DNA of 64,000 bases, taken from assembly GCA_030737835.1 (NCBI GenBank), contig CM060853.1, positions 20,146,895-20,210,894 on the forward strand. The letters are read 5' to 3'. The translations under genes and the position numbers were made by a program. Origin of the DNA: Acorus gramineus. Its lineage: Eukaryota > Streptophyta > Magnoliopsida > Acorales > Acoraceae. Positions 24,170 through 37,921 of the stretch are shown in pieces. The notes beneath the pieces are model-generated. The model was not told where the DNA came from. It saw nothing but the letters and a program-made list of their open reading frames with translations, and did not search any database. The first letter of the stretch is position 1; each line of letters starts with the position of its first letter.

Positions 24170-25280
24170 TTTTTTTATGTAGGTAAAATAGAATTTTTCT
24201 ATTGGGCTTCCATTTTTATGGTAAGCTAAGATATCAGGCACACGGGCATGATTAGAAACTTCACTAGACATACATGCTAAATGTTATATTTTGCTATATT
24301 AGATGTAATTTAGTCATCTCTAAGGAGAAAAAGGAATATAAATGGGGTATTAGACTTCTGTGATACGTGAAGAGAGTCTTTATTTAGGGAATGAATCCTT
24401 TGGGGTTGTGTTTGTTTTTTCATTGACTAAATCAAATGCCTTTATCATTTAATCAATTGAATGAAACCATACATCATGAATGGACTCATTTTATTTAATG
24501 AATTTTAAACCTTGTTTTATTGACTCAATCACAAAAAAAAATATATATGATTCATTCTCTTTTACTTAGAGGTTTGGGAAAAAGTTTTGGGTTTCAATAG
24601 TGGGATTTATATTGAGCCGGAGCCACAATAATGTATGACCCTCACATTATCCATTCTTTCTTTGTACGTCGGTGGTGGTAGATATCTTGTATTTTGGAGC
24701 TTTCAAATTCTATAAAAAAATGTTCACACACATTTCATGTGTATGACATTGTACATACACATTTCTCATGTATTTGCACAAAAAATGAACAATAACATAT
24801 AACAACAAAAATAGTATATATATCTGCGTGTGCATAACTTTCTATGAAATGGTCCGACGGCCACGTGGATATTATGGCTTGTTCGGCGCGGCGATAGGAG
24901 TTGGAGGGCCAATGTCTTGCAGTTGCTCGTCCCGGTGACCACATGGGTTATGGCTTTCGAGAAACCATCTCATTTTTCTGGGTACAAAGGTTTACTTTGA
25001 AAATGTGTGGGAGATGATCACAGGCTTCATTAAAGCTTGGGGAGTGCACTACGCGACCTGGTAGGTTGTGCATCACTGGAAGGAAGCTATTAATTGAGAA
25101 CCAGTACTTGCGTGCTATTGTCTAATATTCTAGTGCTCTTTGTAAATCTCTCTTTTATTTTTTTTCAAATTTTATGTACATTTATTTTATTTGTTATGTT
25201 GTATGTTTTGGATACTCTCTTATTTTATATAATATAAGATGTTTATTTGTCGTTTTCCTAAAAAAAAATTCTTGTCTACA
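24170..25280. other. Intergenic DNA, no gene recognised
   Basis: AT-rich except 24845-25090, which is more GC-rich and protein-like in composition but is broken by stops in all frames I read. It could be a decayed retroelement end, as it is followed by a T-rich tail and an A-run near 25260, but I cannot name a domain. Confidence 0.35.
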
Positions 25281-25486
25281 CATGTTTTGAATTTTTTAAA
25301 AATAGCATACCTCATTTAATGATATACATGATTTTATAAAAAAAAATGAAGCGTATGCTCTAATGAATTGCATTAATGCATTTATAGAACATGTGAAATT
25401 TTTTTATAGATGCATATACCTCATTAATGTTAGTATATGTTTCGATGATTTTCTATCGATATACGGGATTGGAACTGAAGCTGAAA
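25281..25486. repeat. AT-rich MITE-like repeat, copy 2 of a direct pair
   Basis: Direct-orientation relative of 21665-21910 (see that entry). This copy ends GATTGGAACTGAAGCTG followed by a 15-A run. Confidence 0.55.
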
Positions 25487-25775
25487 AAAAAAAAAAAAAC
25501 CGTGTAAGGGCACTAAAAAATACACAGCACTAAAAAAAAAAATTGAAACTCTGGTATATCCAAAGATGCCAAGATGTACAACCTGAAAAGGAGAAACAAA
25601 TAAAGGGTGATGTCCACCTCCACAAGAAGAACGTGCTCATAGCATATACTCCGAAGATCCCCTCCCCTCCCCTCCCTTTAAAAATCTCACACACTTTCCT
25701 CTCCATTGCATCTATTATTCTCATGACTACCACCACACACAAACACAACATATAACCACCAAATTCAAGCTCACA

Positions 25776-25982
25776 TTGCCTCCTCTCACAAAAAACAGAA
25801 GAAAAAAAAATGTGACTGTTTTTGTGGCCTCGTCGGCCACCTCCACCTCCCCCACAATGCCAATAGTACTGAATGTCTTTCAATCTCATGTGGTGGTTGG
25901 GGAGGAGAAGAAGAAGAATTACTATATATTCAGTGAATACATGGGTGGCCGTCTTTATGAGGTGACTCTGCTCTGCTTATGA
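25776..25982 (+). CDS. Possible short protein of 68 residues, unrecognised
   Basis: An open frame MPPLTKNRRKKNVTVFV... ending YEVTLLCL lies behind a promoter-like arrangement: CT-rich repeats at 25655-25675, TTTAAAAATC at 25677-25686, then a C/A-rich leader with no long T runs. The local composition resembles a plant 5' leader and short exon more than the AT-rich surroundings. I recognise no domain and see no splice partner. It may be a short gene, a noncoding transcript or chance. Confidence 0.25.
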   Translation: MPPLTKNRRKKNVTVFVASSATSTSPTMPIVLNVFQSHVVVGEEKKKNYYIFSEYMGGRLYEVTLLCL

Positions 25983-27440
25983 TTGGGCAACTTGGATCCT
26001 TTGGCATTGTCTATCTTTCTTCCCCACGAAGAACTCTATATCTACTCTTCGCAAGTAGTTTATTTTATATGTGTTTTTCACTTTTTTGTTGTTGTTGTCC
26101 TTCTCTGTTTGGTTGATGCAGAAAATAAAAAGCATGCAATGGTTGTCTTTCGACTTTGATGTTTTAAGTATTTTAGTCTCTCTCTCTCTCTCTATCTCTC
26201 CAAATAAGGATGTTGGTCAAATGCCCAAACATACTGTCAGATGGTCGCCCAATAATAACACACATTGTTAATCAGTGAATGCGGTCACCATGAATGGTTA
26301 ATAATACCAAGATAGCATATATTAACTCTATCAAGTCTCTCAATGAATGAGATACAAGAATTCGATCCAATTTTAGATCCATGACCAATCATTGACAATG
26401 AAATTTACAGGGGCAAACTAAAACTATATATTGGAGTTTTTTTTTTTTTTTTTTGAGAAAAATAGGTATTATATTCAAATATATCAAAGTACAATAACTG
26501 AATTGAAGATGAGAATATAAGAAGTTGTAAGAAAAACTTTGAGAGCCCAATACAAGATCCAGGTGAACAATACATTGGAGTTGAAATCCCACTTCAACCA
26601 AAGGATAAAAAAAAGGGTAGAATTCCACTTAAGAAAAATGAAAGAGAGAGGGAGAGAGATAAAGAAAGAGGGAAATGAGGCTGGGAGGGAGGTGAACGAC
26701 GGTGTCCAGCCTCTCACTCTTTTCTTTCTCCACCTTCGTCTCCCCACCCCTCGCCCACTTTAGAAAATATAAAAATGAAAGATGAAATTCCATCTATAAT
26801 GGTAGATCTAACCCTCCCCAATTTTGTAACATAGATCATGAGTTCAAGCCTATCATATGTGGATATTATGCTTTTCAAATCTCGATGCCTTGAAAACACA
26901 CAAATCATGATGTCTTAATGAGCATTGTTTTTTAATTTGACAAAATGTACTTTAAAGAATCCTGACCTTGCATTAAATAAAATCCACTAAAAAAAAACAT
27001 CATCATTCACCATTAACTAATAAAGAAAAATAAAACTCTGATGTAATCTGATTGAGACTAACGTCCGCAAAATGCATTCTTTTGTAAGCAGCAAAAGCAT
27101 CGCTCCTCAATTTTCTTTCCCTATAAAAGTCTTCTAAATAAATCAAAACCTAACTGCATTGATCAAAATCAATGCATGCTTCTGTTAGAATCCATCCCCC
27201 CCCCCCCCCCACCAAAAAAGAAGTTTCAAATTTCTATAAGTCTCCTGTAGATTAGAATTCTCTGTATACCCATTTTCCTGCCCCAAAAAAAAAAACAGAA
27301 ACATGTACAGCCTTGAAAAAAAGAGGGGAAAAAAAAAAACTTTGAAGCCTGCTCTGTACATCTCTCTGAAAAGCGTTGCAAAAAATTAGCTCTTCGGATG
27401 AACTGAAAGAGAATGAAATCTTCATCGACAATATTTTGCT
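25983..27440. other. Intergenic DNA and 3' flank of the PHD gene
   Basis: Contains a (TC)n microsatellite at 26178-26206, an 18-T run at 26438-26455 followed by GAGAAAAATAGGTATTATATTCAAA (the look of a minus-strand retroposon tail), a GA-rich stretch at 26640-26690 and a 15-C run at 27196-27210. The last 200-300 bp are probably 3' UTR of the gene at 27441. No gene recognised. Confidence 0.45.
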
Positions 27441-30400
27441 TCATTTGTTAATATGAACAATCCGACACTTCGGGACAAGTTTGTGTAGCATTGAAGTCCC
27501 CTGAAAGGTCATTGGTCGGGCACTGTTCACACATTCATTCAGCTGCAAGGTTGGGAATTGGAACACCATAAAATCTTCAGAGGTGTTATTGGGGCATTCA
27601 CAATACACGAGGGTATAAACCAAGAAACTAACCTGGTCCTGAGTAATCTTAGTGAAGCCAAACTTATTTGTCCATATAGATTCAGCTTCACCGGCTGCAG
27701 GTAGCACGAGATGTTTCACATTCAAGAACCCCAAAAGCCTCTCTATACAGGCAAATAATGCTTGGAAGTAACCCTATAAAAGAAAAGTGTATAGAAAATA
27801 CAGTTTGAGTGAAGGGGAAAGATCTTTTACATGAGGCCATCACATTATATAAGGTGAACATGATGTAATGAAAATACAGAGATTCATGATAAGACTCACC
27901 TGTCCTTGGTATTCCTTAGTAGTGGCAACTAGGGGAAGTTCTGCAACATCACTCCCCATGACTCGAAGGATTCCAGCTGATGCAACAAACGAACTGCATG
28001 TATTTAATAGATTCAGGTTGGTGTCACCATTATTTTCAAAAAGATGCAGTTCAAGAATGCTGCAGAAAAGAGGGAAGAGGATAACCATACCCAACCATCA
28101 GAACTGCACAATACATCCCTTCGAACTCTTGGTCTCCGATTTTGCTCCTGCAGCAGTCACAATTAAATCAAATGAACGTAAAATTAAGAATTAAATGAGA
28201 TATGTATGACCAATGAAACAAATCATGCATGACCTTTATTGGGATATTTATTTCCTTACCCATATACCATGGACGGAATGAGGTCTCGACCTGTTACCCC
28301 GTCAACTATTGGATCGAAGCACTCCTGGAAAAGATCAAGCGCAGAGGGTATAAATGGGCAATGTTTTAGTGTTTTAATTAAAGTGGAAATCATTAAATTT
28401 TAGGTTCACTAAGTAAAATAATAATCATAACAGTACAGCTCAATTAGAAAGGCTACCACCGACACTAAGAATCTACCAAGTTTAATGACCATTTAAAAAA
28501 ATTATCTGCAAGTAAATGTGACAACAAATTATTAAAAAAATCATATTTATATAATAAATACTTACATGAAAAATAGCAAGTGCCTTGGAAAGTAATGATC
28601 TATTGTCAGGAGAAGTAAGTCTTCCACTTAGAAGTCTCCAGCTTGTCTCAGGCTTAGCACTTCCACCCAAATTTCTCTCTTCATTTTTTATCTTTATAAC
28701 ACATGAAATGGACTCTGGAAGCTGCTCCGACCCATGATGAAGCAACTTCTCCAGACAAACATGAATCCTGCTGCAATCAGAGCAACAGAACCACTTCTCT
28801 GTTGGCAATTCCTGTAATAGAGGCAAGTTTCAACTCTCAAGTCCAAAATAAAGGATGTAATGGTAACCATATAAATAAACAAGCACAAAGAATATCAAAT
28901 TCTGAATAAGATGTATCAGCACCTTCAGATCGCCCATCTTATGATCCCTCAAACACCCAACATGATATTCCTTCTCACACTGAAACACAATCACAATGAG
29001 AACTCAAATGATGTAGAATGGATATATTAGCAATTGTACAGTGTTAAAAAGTATAACCATACTGAAAAGTACTAAATGCACCAAAAACATACCTGATCAC
29101 AAAGCATAACTGTGCGGTCACCAAATCCAGTTTTGGTGAAGTCATGACCTCTGGAACACAGAAAAAATGCACAAATATAAGGACAACTAAACCATCAGAT
29201 AAGAAAATAGAAATGTGACTGATTCTGATAGACAATTTATATAAAAGCACATAAGAAAGATGATCCAAAATGAAAAATTATTTTAAATCTATCAGAAGAT
29301 TATCTAAATGAGAGAAAACTAGTAATCAGCTGAAGCTTCTGGAAACAAAAGCATTGCAAATAAATAATTAAAAAACAAAATTTATTGTATGGATAAGTAG
29401 CTTACTTGCACAGCACACAACAACTGATATCTATCTCTGATGCTTTGACAATACGAATGCATCGGTTGGATATCTGCTCAATGGAGTCAACTCCTAGAAC
29501 CCTCCCAGCAGCCATAGCATTGGCATTGCGTGAGCATACAAGCTCTCTTTGGAACATATTTTGGCAATATGGACAGTACCAATCCCCTGTTGGGACACTT
29601 TGCAATCCCACACAAACTGTACATAGAAAAATTATATCAGAACACTTCTTGTCAAACAATGGAGGAGAATACCCATGCACATAACAACCAGGACATGAAG
29701 GAATTAAGCAATGTAAAATCCTGAATTCAATTATTACTATGAGTTAGCAAAGCCTAATTACACAGAGGTGTGGTTTGAACATCCAACACTGTACAGATCA
29801 TCATGACTATAAAAACACTGCATCTTATCATCAATTTTAAAAACTAATTGAGCTTCATAAGATATTTACATACACTAACAAAATAAAATAACATTGACAT
29901 ATTTTTTTATTGTTTATATAAACCCATTTCAAAAATCTTATGAAGTGCATAACACAACCTAAACTCACTGTAACTCTATAAGAAATAGCACAAGAAGATT
30001 TCACATAGACAAAAATCTACATGAATGATACAACTCAACATGGACTATTTTCCAACAGTTTGGGGTTGAAAGATATGAATCCTATGACATCTCATATTCC
30101 TGTCTCGAATAGTTACCATGATAAGTCCATTATTCTCCATCACAATGTGGATATCGGGAAATAAAAAAAGAAACATAAATCAAAATACTAACCACAGTGA
30201 TGGACATCAATGATTTTTTTTAACATCCATATATTGACTTTCAGTATATCATAATGCAAGTTCAGACCATTATAAGACCAGCATGAGCAATAAGCAGATC
30301 GACATATCTGAAATCAGGCCACATAATTCACAAGACCATGCAGAGAAATGAAAGGCCATTTTTCAGAGAGGAGGGTAGGGGGTGTTATGAAGTTACAGTG

Positions 30401-33246
30401 TTACGCAAACAGAAAAACCTGATATAATGCCACACATATGAAATGATATAGCAACCTGAAACATAAATCAGGCTTGATATTGAATTTTCATCTTCATATT
30501 AAGAATACAACTAAATCTAGCGTAGCCTTCTATAAGAGAACAAGAGATTTACATGCATGAAAAGCTCTTGGACATATATCACAAAGAACAAGATCTCCAC
30601 CATCTGAGCAAATTCTACAAAGATTATCACTTTCTTTGGTAGATTTTTCCCGAGCTTTCATCAGAGAAATTGATAGTTCATGTAGTGACACCCCATTGGA
30701 TGTATAAATTTGGAGATATCTGCATATGGGAAGAAATCAAAATTGTAAAAAAAATAAAAAAATAAAATAAAAGAAACACGTGTGGAAATATTCAACAACT
30801 TACGGTTTTCGACGCGAGGCACAACCAGCATGAGCTTCAAATTGAGAAGGACTGACCTGCCCAATCACATTTTATTTTCAGCAAAGGAGGGTTAAAGAAT
30901 AATTTGACAGAAAAATGCCTAAAACAGACGTACCACATTGTTACAGCACCGACAAAATATTCCAGTACCTTGAATATAACCTTCCAACAATTTCTGCAAG
31001 AACACAAAAACATTAGTCCATTCATAGAAATATAAATAGGAGTTAGGTTGGCCAGGATATTAGTCTTGATTATTGCACCACCTGGCCACGAACATAATAT
31101 CCTACTTCAGTTCCATCAGGTAGAATATCATCCATGAAAACAAGCTTATGCAACCGCAAATCCCTTGCAAGAGAAGATTTTAAGCAATCAATAAAAAAAG
31201 GTGACAAAAAGGAGTTCAAATAAAAATTGACATTAAAAATCAAAATTTAAATTTCAAATTAATTATAAGTACCAACTTTTTTGTTATTTTAGACTGGCCA
31301 TTCTTCTTATGTGATGATACAGTCTTCTGGGTACCGGCAGGAGACACCATGTTGACACCTGACGACCTGAAGTACAATATTATACATTAGCAAAGGGTAT
31401 AGTCCATTCCAAATAATCAAACACCCATTGAATTCTAGAGACTGAAAAGCATGGATAATGGTCTATTTGACTTTAAAGCAAAAGCTAGATATATGATCGA
31501 TGAAATTCATTAGAATCATCTGTAACACCAAACCTAAATACAAAGTTATGAAGACACAAATCAACTAAGAGTAACAAAGGATAATCCAAAGAGATGAATG
31601 AGACAGCAACTGTTGTTATAACACCACAACAGTGACATACCTCACACTACCATTGGCCTGTTTAGATGGGGTCACATGAAACTGTTCTGCCTCTAAGCAT
31701 GCAGAAGATAAATTACCTGCACATGAATTGTAGTGAGCCCACAACAACATACAGGTGCCAAGAAACATTCTGATGGGAAAGAAAACTAAGCTACAACTTA
31801 ATTGTTTCATCAATTAAATGGTCCACAGCTAACCCTCACCTTCATGATTCTTACACTTATCAACTCTTTTATCTCCAGGTGCCGAACCGATAGCTGTTGA
31901 ATTTGCTTCTTCTAACTTGTCATGCAGAGCATTATTGCACGAATTCGATACAAAATGGGTGCCTTTGCCTTTATCTAAATCAATGTAGTTTCTGCTGGCA
32001 TGCTGTTCAAAGTAAGAGGTGGAAACAAGCTGAACATGTGAAAAATAAGATTGTCAAGTTTTTCAAAATACCCACAACTTAAAACATGTCATATTACATT
32101 ACAAGTTTTCATTGGAGCCATTGCAGGAAAAACAGAAAAAAAAATAGTATTTTGAAGGTCTCCTTGCTATAGTGAATATCCAATAAGCATAATCATACGT
32201 AATCAAGATTTGACCATAGTTAGCATGTCATTTCAAGTGCTCACCTCATCACTTCCAAGACTGCATTTCATAGGTGTGTCTTCAAGCGGGCCAGTTGGTG
32301 AGAGATCTTTCATATTGCATGGAGACTTCATAAGAGAGATCTTCTTTGACATCTTCATCTCGAGTTTCTTAGTGGGGCTCATCATGTCAGACATTCCCAT
32401 CTCATCAGCCTCAACCTCCACCTTAGAAACATCAATCTGCTCATCCACAGTGATGTCTGAATCTCCACTTGACAAGCGTGTGTTCTCACTGCTTTTCATT
32501 GGGCCCTGATGTTCACCGTCTTTCAAGAGGGGTGCACCTACCTTGGACAAAGAATTACCACTTGATGCCACGGTCTCTTTGGCAGACCTCGTGAACCTCA
32601 CCGGCGTCTGGGGCTGCTCCACTTTAACATTCAATGATTTCTTACTGTCCATCTCCTTCAATGAGTTCTCATTGCTTGTTATCGCTTTGTCACCATCACT
32701 GGCCTCTTTCAAAGAATCCTCATCCAACATCTTATCTACATCGACATCATCCATTAATAAATCCTTCAATGTCCGATCTACAATGGATTCCATCAACGAT
32801 TCCTTTGCATTCACCGCCAAAGCATCCCCATCATGAATCACAATATCCTTCGGTGAATCCCCACCATTAATGACTTCTCCATTATCCTCTGCCAATTTCG
32901 CCTCAACCATATCACCCTTCTCGCCGCCAACCATGGCTCCATCTCTACCATTAATAACTATCCCCATCTCCTCCATAACGATCACCTTCTCCACAACCGC
33001 CTCGGGTCCCGTCGGAGCCGCCGGGGACCCAATCATCCTGGACTCTTCTTCCATTCTCTTCCGCTTCTTGTTGCCCAAGTTTTCAAGCGTCGAATCACGA
33101 CCATCGATTCCACCGCTCCGCGTCTTCCCGGACCTCGTCCGCCCGGGGAGGCCGGAGACCTCGGCCTGGGATCTCAAGGCGAAGGCGAGTTCCCTCTTCA
33201 GGCCGGACCGGGCGCCGGAACCCGACGATCTGCCCACCCCCACCAT
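27441..33246 (-). CDS. PHD-finger, TPL-binding-domain, N-acetyltransferase-like nuclear protein (IDM1-like family)
   Basis: Seventeen exons: 33246-32245, 32002-31840, 31716-31641, 31366-31277, 31163-31082, 30993-30934, 30856-30804, 30719-30553, 29616-29406, 29150-29093, 28979-28923, 28811-28566, 28324-28260, 28147-28091, 27993-27900, 27773-27633, 27542-27441, coding for 907 residues in continuous phase. The first 334 residues (exon 1) are low-complexity, acidic and Ser-rich with a KKRKRM nuclear signal. Residues about 460-510 match the TPL-binding domain of this family (GIFCRCC...SPSQFEAHAG). The PHD finger has all eight ligands: C543, C546, C555, C558, H563, C566, C579, C582. The C-terminal third is the degenerate GNAT fold (VMGSDVAELPLVAT). 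Such proteins read chromatin and may acetylate histones; IDM1 promotes DNA demethylation. Catalytic activity here is unproven. The closest recalled relative is At2g27980/At2g36720. Confidence 0.9.
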
Positions 33247-35174
33247 CTCCTCCGTCTCTCAATCCTTCAAGTCTTCTGATCGTAGGAAGAAATCGCGGCG
33301 CGTAAGATCGAAATCGAAAGGGCGAAAGAAAATTAGGGTTTCGGTTTTTTTTTTCTCTCTTTCGATCGCCCTTTTGTGAGAAGGCGAGGCGTCCGGGGTT
33401 TCTTGAAGGGGAAGTTATGATACGAGGGGATAAGAAGGGGGGGGGGGTGGGGGAGGGATGAATTGACTGAAATACCCCTAGATTTGGGGCCATGTCGTTT
33501 TAAATTCCTAAAATACCCCGACAACTAAATTAATACCGACGCGTATTGGGCTCGAAACGTCGGGCCTCCGTAAGCGTGTTTTCACTGTGGGCTGATTGGG
33601 AATTACTGAATTTGTCGGGGCAACTATGGAATGAGAGTCCTTGATATCCGGACGGGTTGTTTCAGCGACTCTGCCCGCGAGAGGTCGTTTTTATTGTGTA
33701 TTTGAAATTTTGGGTCCCCAAAAATTCGGAACTTTCGCGGGAGATTATGACTGGCCGAGGTGGAGGAGCTGACGTGGCAATGTGATGCCCAATAATATAT
33801 GGACACGTGGCAGACGAGTGGTTAAAAGGTGACACTGTGGCAATAGCCGTTGTGAATTCTGAATTGTTCAAAGCCTATTGATTTGGCGGGAACGGCGGCT
33901 TATTATTGTGTTTTATAGTTTGTTTTACAATAAAATCTATGAATTTATTATGGGTTGTTTATTGTTAGTTGTGTTTAATTAAAGCTATCTTATATTAGAG
34001 TAGTTATTTTTATGTGAAAAGTTTCAATGATAAATTCTCATGAATTTAAAATAATACATTCCTTTATTTTGTAATTCTTTCTTGGAAATGAGAGATTTTC
34101 TTCCTTATTTGTGGATTTGATGAATTAATATCAAATCTTTGTGATTTTAGGATCTAGTATTAAATGCATTAATATTTTGATAAGATCCCCTTTAATTGTT
34201 ACATGTGAATTTTAGGATCCCATACTTTATTTGTAGGTTCTATTATTAATTGTTGCTTAATATGGAACGACCTTTTTTGTGGAATCCTAATGTTAGTTGT
34301 TATCTAATATTAAACCACTTTGTTCATGAATTTCATTAGTAGATATTGTCTATTTATGCTATTTATAATTATATCATACGTTGTGGTTACCAAACTAGGG
34401 ATTCATGTATCTCTAACTCTCCATATCTCACAAGTTATTTAAAAGAATAAAGACGAATGATTAATCTCTTCTCCTATACTTGTGTAGTAGAATATGATCT
34501 TTCTTTTGGGAAATGAAAGGATCTCACCAAGGAAGTCTGATGTTATTTAGTCTGGCATAGATATCTACATCCAATAGCATATGAGAGGAAGATAATTTCT
34601 CATTCATATCTACTATCTCAAGCGCTCAATAATACATAGAGAGAGGTATGTGGGTTAATATTATAGATAACCACAATGCATAGCATAATTACAAATAAGC
34701 ACTATAAGAAAAGTCATCTACAACTGTGATTTACAAATAAGCTACTTTGTTTTATGTTTTGTTTTACATTTTCTATTTCCCCTCACCACCCCCCCCCCCC
34801 CCCTTTCGACTCTGTATTAATCTATTTTCGTAATAAAATCGGTTGGTGGAGAGCGTCTATTTTGATTTTTTTGTTAACTCCTTGTCACCATCATTTTTTT
34901 TGTTGAATGAGAAGTTGCAAAGAAAAAATTAGGTCAGACAGTCAAAACAAAATGAGATTCAATCTTTTTCGGTGTTTTTTGATGAAATGAGATTCAGTTT
35001 TTGAATGATTTCGTTTTTTAGATTTGTTTTTGGAAACCTAGAGGATTTGAATTTTGGTTTTGGTTTTCACGGATGTAATGAATTATTATTTTTTTTTATT
35101 TTGAATTGGTTTTAAAAAAACTAGGATTTCAAAAATGGATTAAATAGGTCGATATATTTTTCGGAAAGGAAAAT
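33247..35174. other. Upstream region of the PHD gene and AT-rich spacer
   Basis: The first ~200 bp look like its leader (GC-rich, with a 10-G tract at 33439-33448). Further out are AT-rich sequences and a 15-C run near 34790-34804. No gene or clear element seen. Confidence 0.45.
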
Positions 35175-36480
35175 GATTCACAGGCCCCATTTCATAGGCC
35201 CCGTGTAAGCCCAATGAGATGGCACTGATGATATTACCTATAATACTCTTTAATTCAATTTGGATAACTTCCACCGTATTAATGGGACGATTATATATTT
35301 TCGTGATTACATTGCATTTATTTGTGATTTGTTTTTCATATATTTTTTTGAATCATCTATTGATAATTGAATTTTCTTCTCAATTGTCATGCTGAAATGT
35401 CTGAAATTCTTGGAAGAACTCTTTTAAACAGGTCAATTTCGATATTTGATCAACTTTTTAAATCGGATTTGATTTCTGGAGGACTTTTTCAGCTGTTTAT
35501 CCGATCAAAGAAAACAATTGAACATTTTGGTATCCATTTCAATGTCTGCTAATTCAGGTGTGGTAGTTGTTGTTGTATGTTCCTTCAATTATTTTTTTTT
35601 TTTGTATTTCAAATGTGTTTTTTATGTTAATTCTGGGCAATTTCAAATTTTACATGAAAGTTTCTGATTTCATGTTTTTGACGTTGAATGTTGAATCTGG
35701 CATGTTAATGCATTATATTTCAAATTATTAAAGACTTATATACATTATATTTCAATAGGTTACATTTCAGTTTTAGACTTATATACATTATTTTTCAAAA
35801 GTTAGTGACATGGCAATGTATTATATCTGAAAGTCAGTTACATTTGTAGAATGTAACTAACTTTTAATTGTTATATATACCAAAAATCAGTTATATTTAT
35901 ATATGTAACTCACTTGTAATACAATTTATTGTTGAAATTAAGTTACATTTTATAAATGTAACTGACTTTTATTCTCAACTCTTGTTTTATACCGTGATTT
36001 GTGTTTTATTTCTGCATTCATCGACATCATTCACAAATACTTTGTCTGATGATTGTAATTAAATAATCATCAAATTAACAACAATGCTTAAAAAACAAAC
36101 GTTGATTATTGCTTATCGCCATCGTATTCTGATTGAATGAGAGGTCGCAAATAAAAATTCCATCTTTTTCAATGTTTTTGAATAAATGGGTTTTTTTCAA
36201 TGATTTCATTTTTTCCAATTTTTTTAAAAAATCTGGAGAGGATTCTTATTTCGGTCTTGTTTTTAGTGGTTTCTCTTTGTTTAAAATTTTGAATTGGTTT
36301 TGAAAAAATGGATTTCTAAAATGGTTGATTTGTTTTTTGAAAAAAGTGGAGATGAGTTTAATGAGGGAGGAAAATGTGGGATTTGAATGAGGAGTAATAT
36401 TGTATTTTACATTTTTAATATTTTTTAAAATTCAAAAAAACAACTAATGAGGGAGTGACACTTCATGGGGGCCTGTCAAT
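35175..36480. mobile_element. TIR element A of the AGGCCCC family, about 1.3 kb
   Basis: The left end TGATTCACAGGCCCCATTTC and the right end reversed TCATTGACAGGCCCCCATGA share TNATNNNNAGGCCCC, then a CATGAAGTGTCAC-like string. The interior at 35770-35970 carries about five copies of GTTACATTT/AAATGTAAC in palindromic pairs. No intact coding sequence; the longest frame (35367-35552) is anonymous. Almost the same length as the neighbouring element B. Target duplication not seen. Confidence 0.55.
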
Positions 36481-36583
36481 GAGGCTTAAATAGTGGGGAA
36501 CGGTTTAATGAGTAAGGAAAACATGGGTTTTAAATGTGGATAATATTGTATTTTGTCTTTTTAACATTTTTTAAAAGAGTGGT

Positions 36584-37921
36584 GATACCCAGGCCCCAAA
36601 ATATAAGCCCCACTAACAAACCGCATGAGGTGTCATCACTTTATTGATTGTTATTAGTTGACTTGTTGACTTTTTAAAAATGGTAAAATGGCAAAATACA
36701 AATATGTCATTCATTAAAAATCTCTCTCATTAACCCAAATCCCCCCATTTTCTCTATTCGGTTATTACATTTCCATGTGAATCTTGAAATCCATTTAACC
36801 ATTTCAAATTTTGAATTTTAAAATCCTTACCTAAATTACAATTGAACCTAAATTACACTAAAAAAGTTGGATATTTATTGTATTCAAATTTAAATAAAAA
36901 AACACATATGGTTACTATATGAATTAGTTACATCAAATACCTTTATTAAATATTTACATATCTCACAACGATTTGTTACATTTACATCAGAACTGTTACA
37001 TTTACATAAATATAACAAACAATTTCATTTTCCTACCTAAATATTTTATATTCCATACAATGTTTAAACAATTTAGAAACATATTATATTTTCAATAGTC
37101 AGTTACATTTTATAGAAAATGTCAAACACTTTTTTTTATTGTGTGATACATTTAACAAACATATGTATTTGACTGTTATAGTAATAAATGTAACAAATAT
37201 AAATTACTATTTACATTAAAACAAATGCAATACACGAATGAATGTTACATTCATAAATGTAACAAATATAAATCAATACATGCATGCGGTTGACTGTTAT
37301 ATTTACGAATGTAACAAAAATAATACAGATTTAAAAAATTACATTGTCAACAATGTAGCAGTAACATCAAACAAACTACTCATATATAAAATGTAACGGT
37401 ACATTTAGATATTGAAACAAAAACAAATCAAAATGTGATAAATGACATTCAATACATGAAAAAAAATTGTGTTTAAATATTTAAAACAAAAGGTAAAACA
37501 CAAATTTTTTACGAATCTAATAATGTCAAACCTGATCCAAGAGACATTGATGTGAGATCTAAATCGAAAAAAAAAAACCGATTTCGTGCCTTCTCCTCAA
37601 AAATAGAATTTCCGATTTGCTCCCATGTATTCTTCATAAACAAAATCAATTCTGTAATGCAAAATCTCCTCATTTCGCATACAAGACAGATTTTCAATTG
37701 TTTCAACATCAATGGTTTCTCCGGTCCCTCTCAAATATTGTTGCAAGATTTTAAGAATCCATTAATGGTGAATAAATACAGAATTTTCAGAATTAAATGA
37801 TACTCCATAATCATAGGGATACATGTTAAGGTAGTTATCAAGTAAATAGTATAATAAACAATGTACATTTGCCACATCATGGGGACTGTGATGGGGCTTG
37901 AAAAATTGGGGCCTAAGAATC
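36584..37921. mobile_element. TIR element B of the AGGCCCC family, about 1.3 kb
   Basis: The left end TGATACCCAGGCCCCAAAAT continues into AAGCCCCACTAAC and CATGAGGTGTCATC. The right end reversed TGATTCTTAGGCCCCAATTT continues into AAGCCCCATCAC and CATGATGTGGCAA, so the inverted repeats run at least 48 bp. The interior holds ten or more TGTAACA/TGTTACA words between 36920 and 37400. No coding capacity. A third set of related ends lies just outside at about 37945-38010. Confidence 0.6.

Noticed and set aside
27994..28072. Longer form of PHD-gene exon 15 starting at a 5' acceptor near 28072
   Set aside because: It would add residues absent from the family; the acceptor at 27994 gives a clean GSFVASAGIL junction in phase.
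32870..33379. 169-codon plus-strand frame
   Set aside because: Antisense of PHD gene exon 1 and leader; low-complexity Ser/Pro.
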